A stretch of DNA of 64,000 nt. Origin: Leptolyngbya sp. Cla-17 (lineage in GTDB: Bacteria > Cyanobacteriota > Cyanobacteriia > Leptolyngbyales > Leptolyngbyaceae). Position numbers and translations under genes: made by a program. The notes under the pieces were generated by a model, which saw only the letters and a list, made by a program, of their open reading frames with translations, was not told the DNA's origin and did not search any database. This document shows positions 7,478 to 16,878 of this stretch, one piece after another. The stretch is taken from contig NZ_JAEVYN010000002.1 in the NCBI RefSeq assembly GCF_016807185.1, forward strand, positions 924,528-988,527, read 5' to 3'. The number at the start of each line of letters is the position of its first letter. The first letter of the stretch is position 1.

Positions 7478-10216
7478 ATGAAAATACTCAAAATCCAGAC
7501 ATTGCGCGGGCCTAACTACTGGAGCATTCGTCGCCCAAAGCTGGTGGTGATGCGTCTCGCTCTAGAAGAATTGGCGGATAAGCCTTCTAATCTGATTTCG
7601 GGTTTCTATGAAGGGTTGACCCAGACGCTTCCTAGCCTAGTGGAACACTTTTGTTCGCCTGGATGCCGGGGTGGTTTCTTAAAGCGTGTGCAGGAAGGCA
7701 CCATGATGGGGCACATCGTGGAACATGTGGCGCTAGAGTTGCAAGAGCTGGCTGGCATGATCGTTGGCTTTGGGCGAACTCGAGAAACGGATGACTTAGG
7801 CACCTATCAGGTGGTGATCGAGTACGTCCATGAGCAGGCAGGACGATATGCGGCGCGAGCGGCTGTGCGTCTTTGCCAGGGAATTATTGACAACGGGATA
7901 TACTCTCCAGAAGAACTAGAAAAAGATTTGAATGATCTTCGTCAGCTTGCTGCGGATGTTTCTTTGGGACCCAGCACCGAGGCGATCATCAAGGAAGCCG
8001 AGGCACGCGGAATTCCCTGGTCTGAACTGGGTGCTCGCCATCTCATTCAGCTAGGTTATGGCATACACCAAAAGCGGATGCAGGCAACGTTGAGTAACTA
8101 CACCAGCATTTTGGGCGTAGAGCTTGCCAGTGATAAAGAGGGCACCAAAACCGTTCTGCGAAATGCAGGGATCCCCGTACCGCGTGGCACAGTTGTCAAC
8201 TTTTTTGATGAGCTAGAAGAAGCCATTGAGTATGTGGGCGGCTACCCGATTGTGATTAAACCGCTTGATGGCAACCATGGGCGCGGTATTACCATTGACA
8301 TTAATTCTTGGGAAGCAGCGATCGCAGCCTACGACGTAGCGAAAGAAGTCTCGCGATCGGTGATTCTAGAACGTTTTTATACAGGGCGAGATCATCGTGT
8401 TTTGGTCGTAGACGGCAACGTTGTTGCTGTGGCTGAGCGGATTCCGGCTCACGTAGTGGGAGATGGGGTTCATTCTATTGAAGAATTGATTGAAGAAACC
8501 AACAGCGATCCCCGGCGTGGCGAAGGTCACGATAACGTGCTGACCAAAATCGAACTCGATCGCACGAGTTGGCAACTGTTAGAGAAACAGGGCTACACCG
8601 TGGAAACTATCTTAGAAAAAGATGAGGTATTCTACCTGCGAGCAACTGCAAACCTGAGTACGGGCGGTAGTTCGGTTGATCGCACGGATGACATCCATCC
8701 CGAAAATCTATGGATTGCCAAACGGGCTGCTAAAACCATCGGTCTAGACATTGCCGGCATTGATATAGTTACCCCAGACATTACCCGTCCCCTGCGCGAG
8801 GTCGATGGTGTGATCGTCGAAATTAATGCAGCTCCTGGTTTCCGGATGCACGTTTGTCCGAGTGAAGGCATTCCTCGCAACGTTGCAGCACCTGTGCTAA
8901 ACATGCTCTTTCCACCGGGTACTCCTAGCCGCGTGCCCATTATTGCCCTTACCGGAACTAACGGCAAAACGACCACCACGCGCTTGATTGCCCATATTTT
9001 TCGGCAAACGGGGCAAGTGGTTGGTTACACCACGACAGACGGCACCTATATCGGCGATTACGTGGCAGAACTCGGCGACAATACTGGACCGCAAAGCGCC
9101 CAACTGATTTTGCAAGACCCCACAGTGGAGGTGGCAATTTTGGAAAGTGCGCGGGGTGGCATTTTGCGCTCTGGTCTAGGTTTTAATACTTGCGACGTGG
9201 GCGTGGTATTGAATGTTGCTGCTGATCACCTAGGACTGGGCGATATTAACACCATTGAGCAGATGGCGCGGGTGAAGAGTGTTGTGGCTGAAACCGTGAT
9301 GCCTAACGGCTACGCAGTACTCAACGCAGATGATCCACTCGTCGCAGAGATGGCCCGCCGGGTCAACGCTCAGGTTGCCTACTTCTCTATGAATCCTGAC
9401 AATGAGCTAATTAAAGCTCACACTCAAAAAGGTGGATTGGCAGCAGTTCATGAAAATGGATACTTGTCGATTTTGAAGGGTGATTGGACGCTGCGGATTG
9501 AACCGGCTGAAAATGTGCCCTTGACTTTGGCGGGGCGGGCACCGTTCATGATTGCCAATGCGCTGGCAGCTAGTTTGGCGGCATTTGCTCAAGGCGTAGA
9601 CATTAAAGACATCCGAGCGGCGCTGCTCACCTTCCGTGCCTCTGCTGAACAAACACCGGGTCGCATGAACTTATTCAATCTGGGCACCTACCATGCCTTG
9701 GTGGATTATGCTCACAATGCCCACAGCTACGAGGCGCTTGGAGGGTTTGTGCGTAATTGGCCTGGCGAACGCATTGGCGTAGTGGGAGGACCGGGCGATC
9801 GCCGTGATGAAGATTTCGTCACCCTAGGCACTCTGTCGGCTGGTATGTTCGATCGCATCATCATTAAAGAAGACGATGATGCCCGTGGGCGACCCCGTGG
9901 CGATGCTGCCCGTTGGATTGCGCGAGGATTACAGCAAGCAAAGCCCAATTGCCTCTATGAGATAGTCCTAGACGAGGTTACCGCCATTCAAACGGCGCTA
10001 GATAATGCTCCGTTAAACAGTCTGGTGGTCATCTTGCCGGAAAGTGTTGATCGAGCAATCAAACTGATTGAAGTCCGCAAACCCATTGCTGAACCAGAGT
10101 TAGCTACCAGCACGATTGAAACCTCGGCTTCCTCAGTAGATTCTGAACAAACTGAAGTGGTGAAAGGTACCGAAGTTTCAGCTCAAGCATCCTTCATTAC
10201 CCAACGGGTAGAGTAG
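7478..10216 (+). CDS. cphA: Cyanophycin synthetase CphA
   Basis: CphA (912 aa) polymerises Asp and Arg into cyanophycin, the nitrogen-reserve polymer, using ATP. The N-terminal domain (about 1-160) starts MKILKIQTLRGPNYWS. An ATP-grasp domain follows (about 210-480; IVIKPLDGNHGRGI is visible), then a Mur-ligase-like domain with P-loop TGTNGKT at 492-498. The DYAHN motif and a GGPGDRRDEDF stretch occur near the end. The last 40 or so residues are Ser/Thr/Glu-rich and not conserved. Length and architecture match the two-substrate CphA1 class. The start ATG at 7478 fits the family N-terminus. It lies downstream of cphB, possibly with its own promoter in the gap. Confidence 0.97.
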   Translation: MKILKIQTLRGPNYWSIRRPKLVVMRLALEELADKPSNLISGFYEGLTQTLPSLVEHFCSPGCRGGFLKRVQEGTMMGHIVEHVALELQELAGMIVGFGRTRETDDLGTYQVVIEYVHEQAGRYAARAAVRLCQGIIDNGIYSPEELEKDLNDLRQLAADVSLGPSTEAIIKEAEARGIPWSELGARHLIQLGYGIHQKRMQATLSNYTSILGVELASDKEGTKTVLRNAGIPVPRGTVVNFFDELEEAIEYVGGYPIVIKPLDGNHGRGITIDINSWEAAIAAYDVAKEVSRSVILERFYTGRDHRVLVVDGNVVAVAERIPAHVVGDGVHSIEELIEETNSDPRRGEGHDNVLTKIELDRTSWQLLEKQGYTVETILEKDEVFYLRATANLSTGGSSVDRTDDIHPENLWIAKRAAKTIGLDIAGIDIVTPDITRPLREVDGVIVEINAAPGFRMHVCPSEGIPRNVAAPVLNMLFPPGTPSRVPIIALTGTNGKTTTTRLIAHIFRQTGQVVGYTTTDGTYIGDYVAELGDNTGPQSAQLILQDPTVEVAILESARGGILRSGLGFNTCDVGVVLNVAADHLGLGDINTIEQMARVKSVVAETVMPNGYAVLNADDPLVAEMARRVNAQVAYFSMNPDNELIKAHTQKGGLAAVHENGYLSILKGDWTLRIEPAENVPLTLAGRAPFMIANALAASLAAFAQGVDIKDIRAALLTFRASAEQTPGRMNLFNLGTYHALVDYAHNAHSYEALGGFVRNWPGERIGVVGGPGDRRDEDFVTLGTLSAGMFDRIIIKEDDDARGRPRGDAARWIARGLQQAKPNCLYEIVLDEVTAIQTALDNAPLNSLVVILPESVDRAIKLIEVRKPIAEPELATSTIETSASSVDSEQTEVVKGTEVSAQASFITQRVE

Positions 10217-10247
10217 GCGCGAGCAGTGTGTAAACATCGGTTATACC

Positions 10248-13200
10248 TCAAGAACGTTGATCTTTTTTAGACCCATAACCACCACCACCAGGAGTCTCAA
10301 TCACAAATACATCGTTAGCCTGCATTTGGGCTGCTGCCGTGCTGCCTAAATTTTCAATCGTGCCATCGTGGCGCTGAATCCAATTGCGTCCAACTGCTCC
10401 TGGTTCCCCTCCATTCATGCCAAAGGGGGGCACAGCTCGATGTCCTGATAGAATTGCTGCCGTCATCGGTTCTCGAAATTTGAGCCGTCGCACTACGCCA
10501 TCACCGCCGTGATATTTTCCCTCGCCGCCACTGTGGAGACGAAGGGAAAATTCTTCTAGCAGCACCGGAAAGCGCCATTCCAGAACCTCCGGATCGGTGA
10601 GGCGGGAGTTGGTCATGTGGGTTTGCACAGCATCCGCACCATCAAAGGTTGCGCCAGCGCCCAATCCGCCACAAATGGTTTCGTAGTATTGGTAGCGCTG
10701 ATTGCCAAAGGTGAAATTATTCATTGTGCCTTGGGCTGCCGCCATTACGCCCAGCGCTCCATACAGTGCATTGGTGACCACCTGGGAGGTTTCCACATTA
10801 CCTGCAACCACCGCACCAGGGTAGCGAGGATTGAGCAGGCAACCTGCGGGGACGATGATATCCAGGGGCTTCAGGCATCCAGCATTCAAGGGAATATCAT
10901 CTTCAACCAGGGTGCGAAAGACGTAGAGGACAGCAGCTTTGCAGACTGCTAGCGGCGCGTTGAAGTTATTGGGCTGTTGGGGCGAGGTGCCTGTGAAATC
11001 GATTTTGGCGCTGCGAGAGGCTGGGTCGATCGCGATCGCTACCTGGATTTTGCACCCATTATCCATCGTGACTGTGAAAGCGCGATCCGTTGCATCTTGA
11101 CCCAAGGCATCAATCACCCGCCGCACCGCAACTTCAGCGTTGTCCTGAACATGCTGCATGTATGCCTGCACTGTCTCCAAGCCAAAATGCTGCACCATTG
11201 CCTGCAACTCCTGCACGCCTTTGGCATTGGCGGCAACCTGCGCCTTTAAGTCTGCCAAGTTTTGCGCTGGATTGCGAACGGGATGCTCGCCAGCAGTCAA
11301 CAGTTCCATCAACTCAGCTTCCCGGAAATTGCCTTGATCGATCAGCTTGAAATGATCAATCAGTACCCCCTCCTGGGTAATCGATACGCTATTGGGAGGC
11401 ATGGAACCTGGCGTAATACCTCCAATATCGGCATGGTGTCCCCGGGAAGCAACGAAGAATTGGGGACTCATTCCGATCCCCTCTAAAAAAACGGGAGTGA
11501 TCACCGTTACATCTGGCAAATGGGTGCCGCCATTGTAGGGATTATTCAATAGGTAGACATCGCCGGAGGACAAAGCATCGCCGCGATTCCCTTTGGGATC
11601 GTGGAACGAATCGCGCATCAGGCTTTGCACACTTTCGCCCATGGAACCGAGATGCACCGGAATGTGGGGCGCATTGGCGATCAGTTGTCCGTTCTGGTCA
11701 AAGACGGCGCAGGAGAAATCAAGTCGCTCTTTGATGTTGACCGAGTAGCTGGTATTTTGCAGCGTCACGCCCATATGCTCAGCGATCGCCATAAACAGAT
11801 GATTGAAAATTTCCAGCAGAACTGGATCGGGCTTTGAAATGGGAGATTGGAGATTGGAGATTGGAGTTTTGATTGGCTGAATGCAGGTCAAGATTAATCC
11901 TCCGTGCTCCGTCACTGCTGCCTGCCAGCCCGGTTCTATGACGTTGGTGCCAGTAGCTTCCAGGATGAGAGCAGGTGCAGCAATGATATCGCCGGGACAC
12001 AGGAGATCGCGCTGATACAGAGGCACAGGTTGCCAACCGCCGGAAACGTACATAGGGCGAGTGGAGATCGACTGCAAAGGTTCCGTGCGGGACGGTTTGG
12101 ACATCTGTTCATCTAACCCTGCCACACTGCCCACCATTTCGACGGAGAGCGCTTCGACGATTAAAGGTTTCTGGGCAATGAAGCCGTAGCGCTGACGATG
12201 AGCCGCTTCAAATCGGGTCGTCATTTCAGCAATACTGCCATATTTCACAATCAAGGCAGAATCCGTACCTTCATAGCGCAGATGGGCTTTGGCTGACGCG
12301 TGAAGGGCTGCTGCAAGGGTGGAATTTTGGCGGATTAGTTCGGTGGTTGCCGTAGCGGTGAGATGGGCGATCGCGGCTTCTAGATCGGGCACCGCTTCGG
12401 TCAAAGGAGTTTCAATAGACTGTTCGCGGATGACGCTTTGGTTTGCTAAGCCCATGCCGTAGGCAGATAAAACTCCGGCGTAGGGATGAATGAAAATTTG
12501 TTGGATGCCCAAAGTTTGGGCGATCGCGCAGGCATGTTGTCCCCCTGCGCCGCCAAAACAGCACAATGTGTACTCTGTGATGTCGTAGCCACGCTGCACC
12601 GAGATTTTTTTGATGGCATTTGCCATTTTTTCCACGGCGATCGCCAAAAAACCTTCCGCCACCTGTTCGGGCGATCGTGGGTCGTCCGTTGCCTGGTGAA
12701 TTTCCGCTGTCAATTCTGCAAATTTGCGCTGCACCACTTCCGCATCCAGCGGCAAGTTTCCTTCCACTCCAAATATCTTTGGAAAGAACTCTGGCTGCAC
12801 CCGCCCCAGCATCACATTACAATCCGTGACTGTCAGCGGTCCGCCCTTGCGATAGCAGGCAGGACCCGGATTTGCCCCCGCCGACTCGGGACTGACGCGG
12901 TAGCGCGCCCCATCAAACAGCAGAATGGAACCGCCCCCCGCTGCTACCGTGTGGATTGACATCATCGGTGCCCTCAGCCGCACTCCTGCCACTTCCGTTT
13001 CAAAGGTGCGTTCATACTCCCCGGCATAGTGCGCCACGTCCGTTGAAGTGCCGCCCATATCAAAGGTGATGATTTTCTCCAGCCCTGCTTGTTTGCAGGT
13101 TTGCACCGCGCCCACCACCCCGCCAGCCGGACCCGACAAAATGCTGTCCTTCCCTTGAAATGATTGGGCATCGGTTAAGCCGCCATTGGATTGCATGAAA

Positions 13201-13961
13201 AAGAGGCGAGGGGAGATTGCTTCTTGCCCTTTGCCTGTTACCTCCTGCCCCTTGCCTAACTCTGCCGCCACTTGCTCAACGTAGCGCCGTAAAATGGGCG
13301 ACAAGTAAGCATCAACGACGGTGGTGTCGCCGCGACTGACCAGCTTCATCAGGGGGCTAACCTGATGGGAAACAGAGATTTGGGTAAAGCCGATCGCCTT
13401 GGCGATTGCTGCGACTTGCTGCTCATGCAGGGGATAGCGGTAGCCGTGCAACAACGCGATCGCGCAAGAACGAATGCCGCCGTCATAAGCAGCTTGCAGC
13501 GATGCGATCAACTGCGTCTCTGCCTCAGCAGTAATGGCAACGAGTTCCTCACCTTGGGCGCTGTAGCGTTCATCCACTTCAATCACCTGCTCATACAGCA
13601 TTTCGGGCAGAAAGATCTGCAAAGCGAAAATGTTGGGGCGATGTTGGTAGCCGATCTGCAACACATCCCGAAAGCCTTTAGTCGTGATAAATAGGACGCG
13701 ATCGCCCTTGCGTTCCAGCAGCGCATTCGTCGCCACCGTCGTTCCCATTTTGATCGCCTCAATCTGCTCTGTTGGAATAGGCTCATTCGCAGATATGCCC
13801 AAAATCTCGCGAATGCCCTGAATAGCGGCATCCTGATAGCGTGGATTGTCAGATAGCAGCTTGTGTACCGAAAGTGAACCATTGGGATGCCGCGCCACAA
13901 TGTCGGTGAAGGTGCCGCCGCGATCAATCCAAAATTGCCACTTCAAAGTCTCAGCAGTCAT
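10248..13961 (-). CDS. 5-oxoprolinase (HyuA-HyuB fusion)
   Basis: This 1237-residue protein is a full-length fused hydantoinase A/B family enzyme of 5-oxoprolinase type, which opens 5-oxo-L-proline to glutamate with ATP. The HyuA N-terminal motif GGTFTD is at 15-20; FDMGGTSTDVA and AAGGGSI belong to the HyuA core; the HyuB part starts at about 705 (EIFNHLFMAIAEHMG) and contains HHADIGGITPGSMP. The C-terminus has SGGEGKYHGGDG and ends in a PGGGGYG motif. Two low-complexity insertions made of repeat-like DNA occur at roughly residues 235-251 and 698-707. The neighbouring ggt gene fits a role in gamma-glutamyl or glutathione turnover. Convergent with cphA. Confidence 0.93.
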   Translation of the reverse strand: MTAETLKWQFWIDRGGTFTDIVARHPNGSLSVHKLLSDNPRYQDAAIQGIREILGISANEPIPTEQIEAIKMGTTVATNALLERKGDRVLFITTKGFRDVLQIGYQHRPNIFALQIFLPEMLYEQVIEVDERYSAQGEELVAITAEAETQLIASLQAAYDGGIRSCAIALLHGYRYPLHEQQVAAIAKAIGFTQISVSHQVSPLMKLVSRGDTTVVDAYLSPILRRYVEQVAAELGKGQEVTGKGQEAISPRLFFMQSNGGLTDAQSFQGKDSILSGPAGGVVGAVQTCKQAGLEKIITFDMGGTSTDVAHYAGEYERTFETEVAGVRLRAPMMSIHTVAAGGGSILLFDGARYRVSPESAGANPGPACYRKGGPLTVTDCNVMLGRVQPEFFPKIFGVEGNLPLDAEVVQRKFAELTAEIHQATDDPRSPEQVAEGFLAIAVEKMANAIKKISVQRGYDITEYTLCCFGGAGGQHACAIAQTLGIQQIFIHPYAGVLSAYGMGLANQSVIREQSIETPLTEAVPDLEAAIAHLTATATTELIRQNSTLAAALHASAKAHLRYEGTDSALIVKYGSIAEMTTRFEAAHRQRYGFIAQKPLIVEALSVEMVGSVAGLDEQMSKPSRTEPLQSISTRPMYVSGGWQPVPLYQRDLLCPGDIIAAPALILEATGTNVIEPGWQAAVTEHGGLILTCIQPIKTPISNLQSPISKPDPVLLEIFNHLFMAIAEHMGVTLQNTSYSVNIKERLDFSCAVFDQNGQLIANAPHIPVHLGSMGESVQSLMRDSFHDPKGNRGDALSSGDVYLLNNPYNGGTHLPDVTVITPVFLEGIGMSPQFFVASRGHHADIGGITPGSMPPNSVSITQEGVLIDHFKLIDQGNFREAELMELLTAGEHPVRNPAQNLADLKAQVAANAKGVQELQAMVQHFGLETVQAYMQHVQDNAEVAVRRVIDALGQDATDRAFTVTMDNGCKIQVAIAIDPASRSAKIDFTGTSPQQPNNFNAPLAVCKAAVLYVFRTLVEDDIPLNAGCLKPLDIIVPAGCLLNPRYPGAVVAGNVETSQVVTNALYGALGVMAAAQGTMNNFTFGNQRYQYYETICGGLGAGATFDGADAVQTHMTNSRLTDPEVLEWRFPVLLEEFSLRLHSGGEGKYHGGDGVVRRLKFREPMTAAILSGHRAVPPFGMNGGEPGAVGRNWIQRHDGTIENLGSTAAAQMQANDVFVIETPGGGGYGSKKDQRS
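11842..11869. repeat. In-frame heptad repeat inside 5-oxoprolinase gene
   Basis: Four tandem heptads, three GGAGATT and one GGAGTTT, lie within the 5-oxoprolinase reading frame. They encode the linker of repeated Ile-Ser/Asn-Leu-Gln-Ser-Pro residues at about 698-707, exactly between the HyuA-like and HyuB-like halves. Similar heptads occur at 1452 and 35033 between genes. Confidence 0.8.
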
Positions 13962-14024
13962 ATTCAGCAGTGATCCACAAAAAGAACGAAAAGGTTAAAT
14001 TGATAGCAGATGTCAGGTGCAGGG

Positions 14025-14540
14025 TTAAGTCTTCCACTTGCTTTGAAAATCACTGGGTTGGCTGGTTAGCAACTCATCATCACTCAGTTCTTGCAGCCCT
14101 TCAAACAAGAACACTTCTCTAGCTCCAGCTTGACTGGCAAGACTCAATAATAGCTGGCGCTCAATTGAGGTTAATCCTCCCTCCAACTCTCGCAGAGAAT
14201 GCACAATCACAGAAGGCGCAAAGAACAACTGACGATTAAATGCCTGTTGCAAGAAATAAACTAGCGTGGCGACGGCAATCTCCAAGTCGTCAATGACTAA
14301 CCTAGGGTGATCAAATGCATTCTGCGGCGCTGTATCTGTAACCTGTGAAGATGAAAAGGAACGCGCCTCTCGTCCAACTGCAACCACTTTTTTCTTGCCA
14401 GTGCGATCGAGTTGCACCACTACTTCAGTTGAATTTTCATAGTGCTTGGCTGGCTTCCCCTGTCTAATAACCCGCACAGATAGCCAATTACGCCGGATGC
14501 GGACACAGGTTGTGGAGTTGCCGGTTAGCCAGTTCATCAT
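14025..14540 (-). CDS. Short MreB-like (actin-fold) protein
   Basis: A 171-residue protein resembling only the first part of MreB. The N-terminus reads as a beta-rich strand region followed by KKVVAVGREAR, comparable to the MreB KKVLAVGEEAK segment. RLVIDDLEIAVATLVYFLQQ matches the following helix, and ASQAGAREVFLFEGLQEL corresponds to the MreB segment AAEQAGAREVYLIEEP. The remaining actin-fold subdomains, including the second phosphate-binding loop, are absent, and the usual DLGTANT phosphate-1 motif is not recognisable. It ends in its own stop with no sign of a frameshifted remainder downstream. The function is unknown: it could be a partner or regulator of a filament, or a relic. The start is at the first of two ATGs, without a clear Shine-Dalgarno. 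Confidence 0.6.
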   Translation of the reverse strand: MMNWLTGNSTTCVRIRRNWLSVRVIRQGKPAKHYENSTEVVVQLDRTGKKKVVAVGREARSFSSSQVTDTAPQNAFDHPRLVIDDLEIAVATLVYFLQQAFNRQLFFAPSVIVHSLRELEGGLTSIERQLLLSLASQAGAREVFLFEGLQELSDDELLTSQPSDFQSKWKT

Positions 14541-14693
14541 AGGTTTGCAAGATACAGGTCATGGAACAGAGCGTGATTTGAATCACTAGGAGAATCAGGA
14601 ACAATCACACCTGAGAAGGGGCATTTATCACCTGTCATAGCTTGGAATAACAGGATACTTAAAAGTGTCGAAGCCCCTAGTTGAGTCTCTGCC

Positions 14694-14882
14694 ATGAACG
14701 CCCCCACTTTAACTGCCACACCCCTAGAAGAGATTGTCGAACGGATTTTAGCGACCCGTCAAATTACCCGTGTGGATCAACATTCACTGCTGACACTGAG
14801 TAATTTAAACGCTAAAGAAAAACTACTGATTAATCGCCTGTTCGATCGCTTACGGTCGGGATTGCTCAAGGTTGTGGATTAA
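14694..14882 (+). CDS. Conserved small cyanobacterial protein (62 aa)
   Basis: A 62-residue soluble helical protein with the pattern EEIVERILATRQITRVDQ, then SLLTLSNLNAKEK, then LINRLFDRLRSGLLKVVD. I recall such short proteins in many cyanobacteria, but no function. Codon use and GC content match neighbouring core genes. It is divergent from the MreB-like gene and ends 1 bp before the convergent ggt gene. ATG at 14694 is the only plausible start. Confidence 0.65.
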   Translation: MNAPTLTATPLEEIVERILATRQITRVDQHSLLTLSNLNAKEKLLINRLFDRLRSGLLKVVD

Positions 14883-14883
14883 T

Positions 14884-16638
14884 TTAGAAGCCAGCCGCTA
14901 TTCCTTCTCCACGCGGATCGGCAGCTCCTTCTAACCAACCATCCCTACTGCGGAGAATGATAGTCGGATTGCCCCAGCCCGCTTGCTCCTCAATTGTGTG
15001 CCCACGACGGCGCAACTCTGTCAACGTCAGTGTGTCGAACCCATTTTTTTCTACCATTAGCTTGTCAGGTAGCCATTGGTGATGCAGTCGCGGAGCCGAC
15101 ACTGCACTGCGAGCATCCATGTCGTATACCAGCACGTTTAGCACAATCTGCAAAATAGTTGTGATGATCGTGCTGCCGCCCGGTGCCCCCGCAACCAGGC
15201 GGATCTGCCCATTTTCCGTGACGATGGTGGGAGTCATGCTAGAAAGAGGCGTTTTCCGCGGGGCGATCGCGTTTGCTGTGCCACCCACTAATCCGAATGC
15301 GTTGGGTATATTGGGCGCGATCGCAAAATCATCCATTTCGTTGTTCAACACAATGCCTGTACCTGCTGCAACCACCCGTGCGCCAAAGCCCAGGTTTACG
15401 GTAAAAGTCAGACTGACGGCATTCCCCGCTTGATCCACTACGCTTAAGTGGCTAGTGTCTGCCGATTCCTTGCCCGACAGGCGCTGTAGCAACGCTGGAT
15501 CGGCAGGTTTCACTTGGCTGGATAGTCGTGCCTTGCTCAGGTCAATTTCTAGACGGCGTTGCGCGGCATAAGCAGGGCTAATCAGGGCAGCCGTGGGCAC
15601 CTTCACAAAATCTGGATCGCCAAGGTACTGAGCGCGATCGGCATAGGCAATTCGCATACTTTCGATCATCCAGTGCAGCACATCGGGATGATGCCAGCCT
15701 AGAGCTTTGAGATTAGCGCCGCTAATAGCGTTCCCGCTAGAGCTTTCAAGAGTGCCACTGAGCAAGTTCAGCATTTGCAGCAGATGCACTCCACCGGAAG
15801 ATGGCGGCGGCATGGAGCAGACTCGCACTGTTTGAAAATTGCCGCAAACGGGAGTCCGCCAAATTGGGCGATACTGCTGTAAATCTTGTTGGGTGATGAT
15901 GCCGCCATTGGCTGCCATGTCTTGGGCGATCGCGCTGGCAATGCTGCCTGTGTAAAAACTGCCCGGCCCTTGGGCGATCGCGCCTAACGTTTTAGCTAAA
16001 TCGGTTTGAATCAGCGTCTCACCAATTGCAGGCGGCTTTCCTGATGGCAGAAAAATTTGCCGAGTTGCTGGATTGGTTTGCAAGGCTGGATAACGGGCGA
16101 TCGCGGCTGATAGCTTGGGAGTTACCACAAAGCCCTTGGTTGCGAGGGCGATCGCCGGTTGCACCACGGTTTTCCAGGGCAGCTTGCCATACTGGCGATG
16201 CACTTCAGCCAATCCTGCCACCGTTCCCGGAACTCCCACTGCCAGATAGCCTTCCGTGCTGGCTTTGGGGAGCGGCTTTCCAGATGCATCTAAATACATT
16301 TTTGCAGTAGCCGCCAAGGGTGCCCGTTCCCGAAAATCGAGTGCTTTAATCTCGCCAGTTTTGCCCACCCGCAGCAACAAAAAACCGCCGCCACCCAGTC
16401 CCGCTGAGTAAGGTTCCACTACAGAAATAGCAAAGGTCGTCGCCACGGCTGCATCCATGGCATTGCCGCCTTGCTGCAACATCGCCAATCCGGCTTGGCT
16501 TGCGAGGGGATGAGCCGCCACCACCATTCCTTGCTTGGCTCGATTGAGCGCTATGGTTTGCGCTAGCCCAACGGATGGCATTAAGCCAATGAAAACTGCT
16601 GAAATCACTTGAAAGACTGGGACAAGGCGCATAACCAT
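14884..16638 (-). CDS. ggt: Gamma-glutamyltranspeptidase precursor
   Basis: Ggt is a secreted N-terminal-nucleophile hydrolase that cleaves or transfers the gamma-glutamyl group of glutathione. A signal peptide covers about the first 27 residues, ending GLAQ. Residues GGNAMDAAVATTFA and GLGGGGFLL belong to the large subunit. The self-cleavage site is in SADTSHLSVVDQ, where T395 would be the catalytic N-terminal Thr of the small subunit. LNNEMDDFA and SSMTPTIV are further family motifs. Total length of about 584 aa is typical. Start codons at 16638 (ATG) or 16632 (ATG) fit; GTG at 16641 is also possible. Nearby 5-oxoprolinase would complete part of a gamma-glutamyl cycle. Confidence 0.95.
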   Translation of the reverse strand: MVMRLVPVFQVISAVFIGLMPSVGLAQTIALNRAKQGMVVAAHPLASQAGLAMLQQGGNAMDAAVATTFAISVVEPYSAGLGGGGFLLLRVGKTGEIKALDFRERAPLAATAKMYLDASGKPLPKASTEGYLAVGVPGTVAGLAEVHRQYGKLPWKTVVQPAIALATKGFVVTPKLSAAIARYPALQTNPATRQIFLPSGKPPAIGETLIQTDLAKTLGAIAQGPGSFYTGSIASAIAQDMAANGGIITQQDLQQYRPIWRTPVCGNFQTVRVCSMPPPSSGGVHLLQMLNLLSGTLESSSGNAISGANLKALGWHHPDVLHWMIESMRIAYADRAQYLGDPDFVKVPTAALISPAYAAQRRLEIDLSKARLSSQVKPADPALLQRLSGKESADTSHLSVVDQAGNAVSLTFTVNLGFGARVVAAGTGIVLNNEMDDFAIAPNIPNAFGLVGGTANAIAPRKTPLSSMTPTIVTENGQIRLVAGAPGGSTIITTILQIVLNVLVYDMDARSAVSAPRLHHQWLPDKLMVEKNGFDTLTLTELRRRGHTIEEQAGWGNPTIILRSRDGWLEGAADPRGEGIAAGF

Positions 16639-16878
16639 CACTAAACTGGATTGCTCAATAGACTATCTATCCAAGTTACGCTATTGAACTTCTTGTGATG
16701 ACTATAAACTTCTAAATTCTCAAACCTGCCGAAGTGGGGATCAGCAGAGTAAAAGGAAGTGCGGGTGTTCATACCCTCAGCCCCACCAATGCCGCCTGAC
16801 TCAAGCAAACTTGCATCTTGTATGAGCCGGAACAGATTATTAGAAAAGTAATTGCAAGATCATCTTTTCTAGGATCTA

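Noticed and set aside
14537..14719. 60-codon open frame on the minus strand before the MreB-like gene
   Set aside because: It overlaps the 62-residue plus-strand gene, which looks more conserved, and has no family signature.
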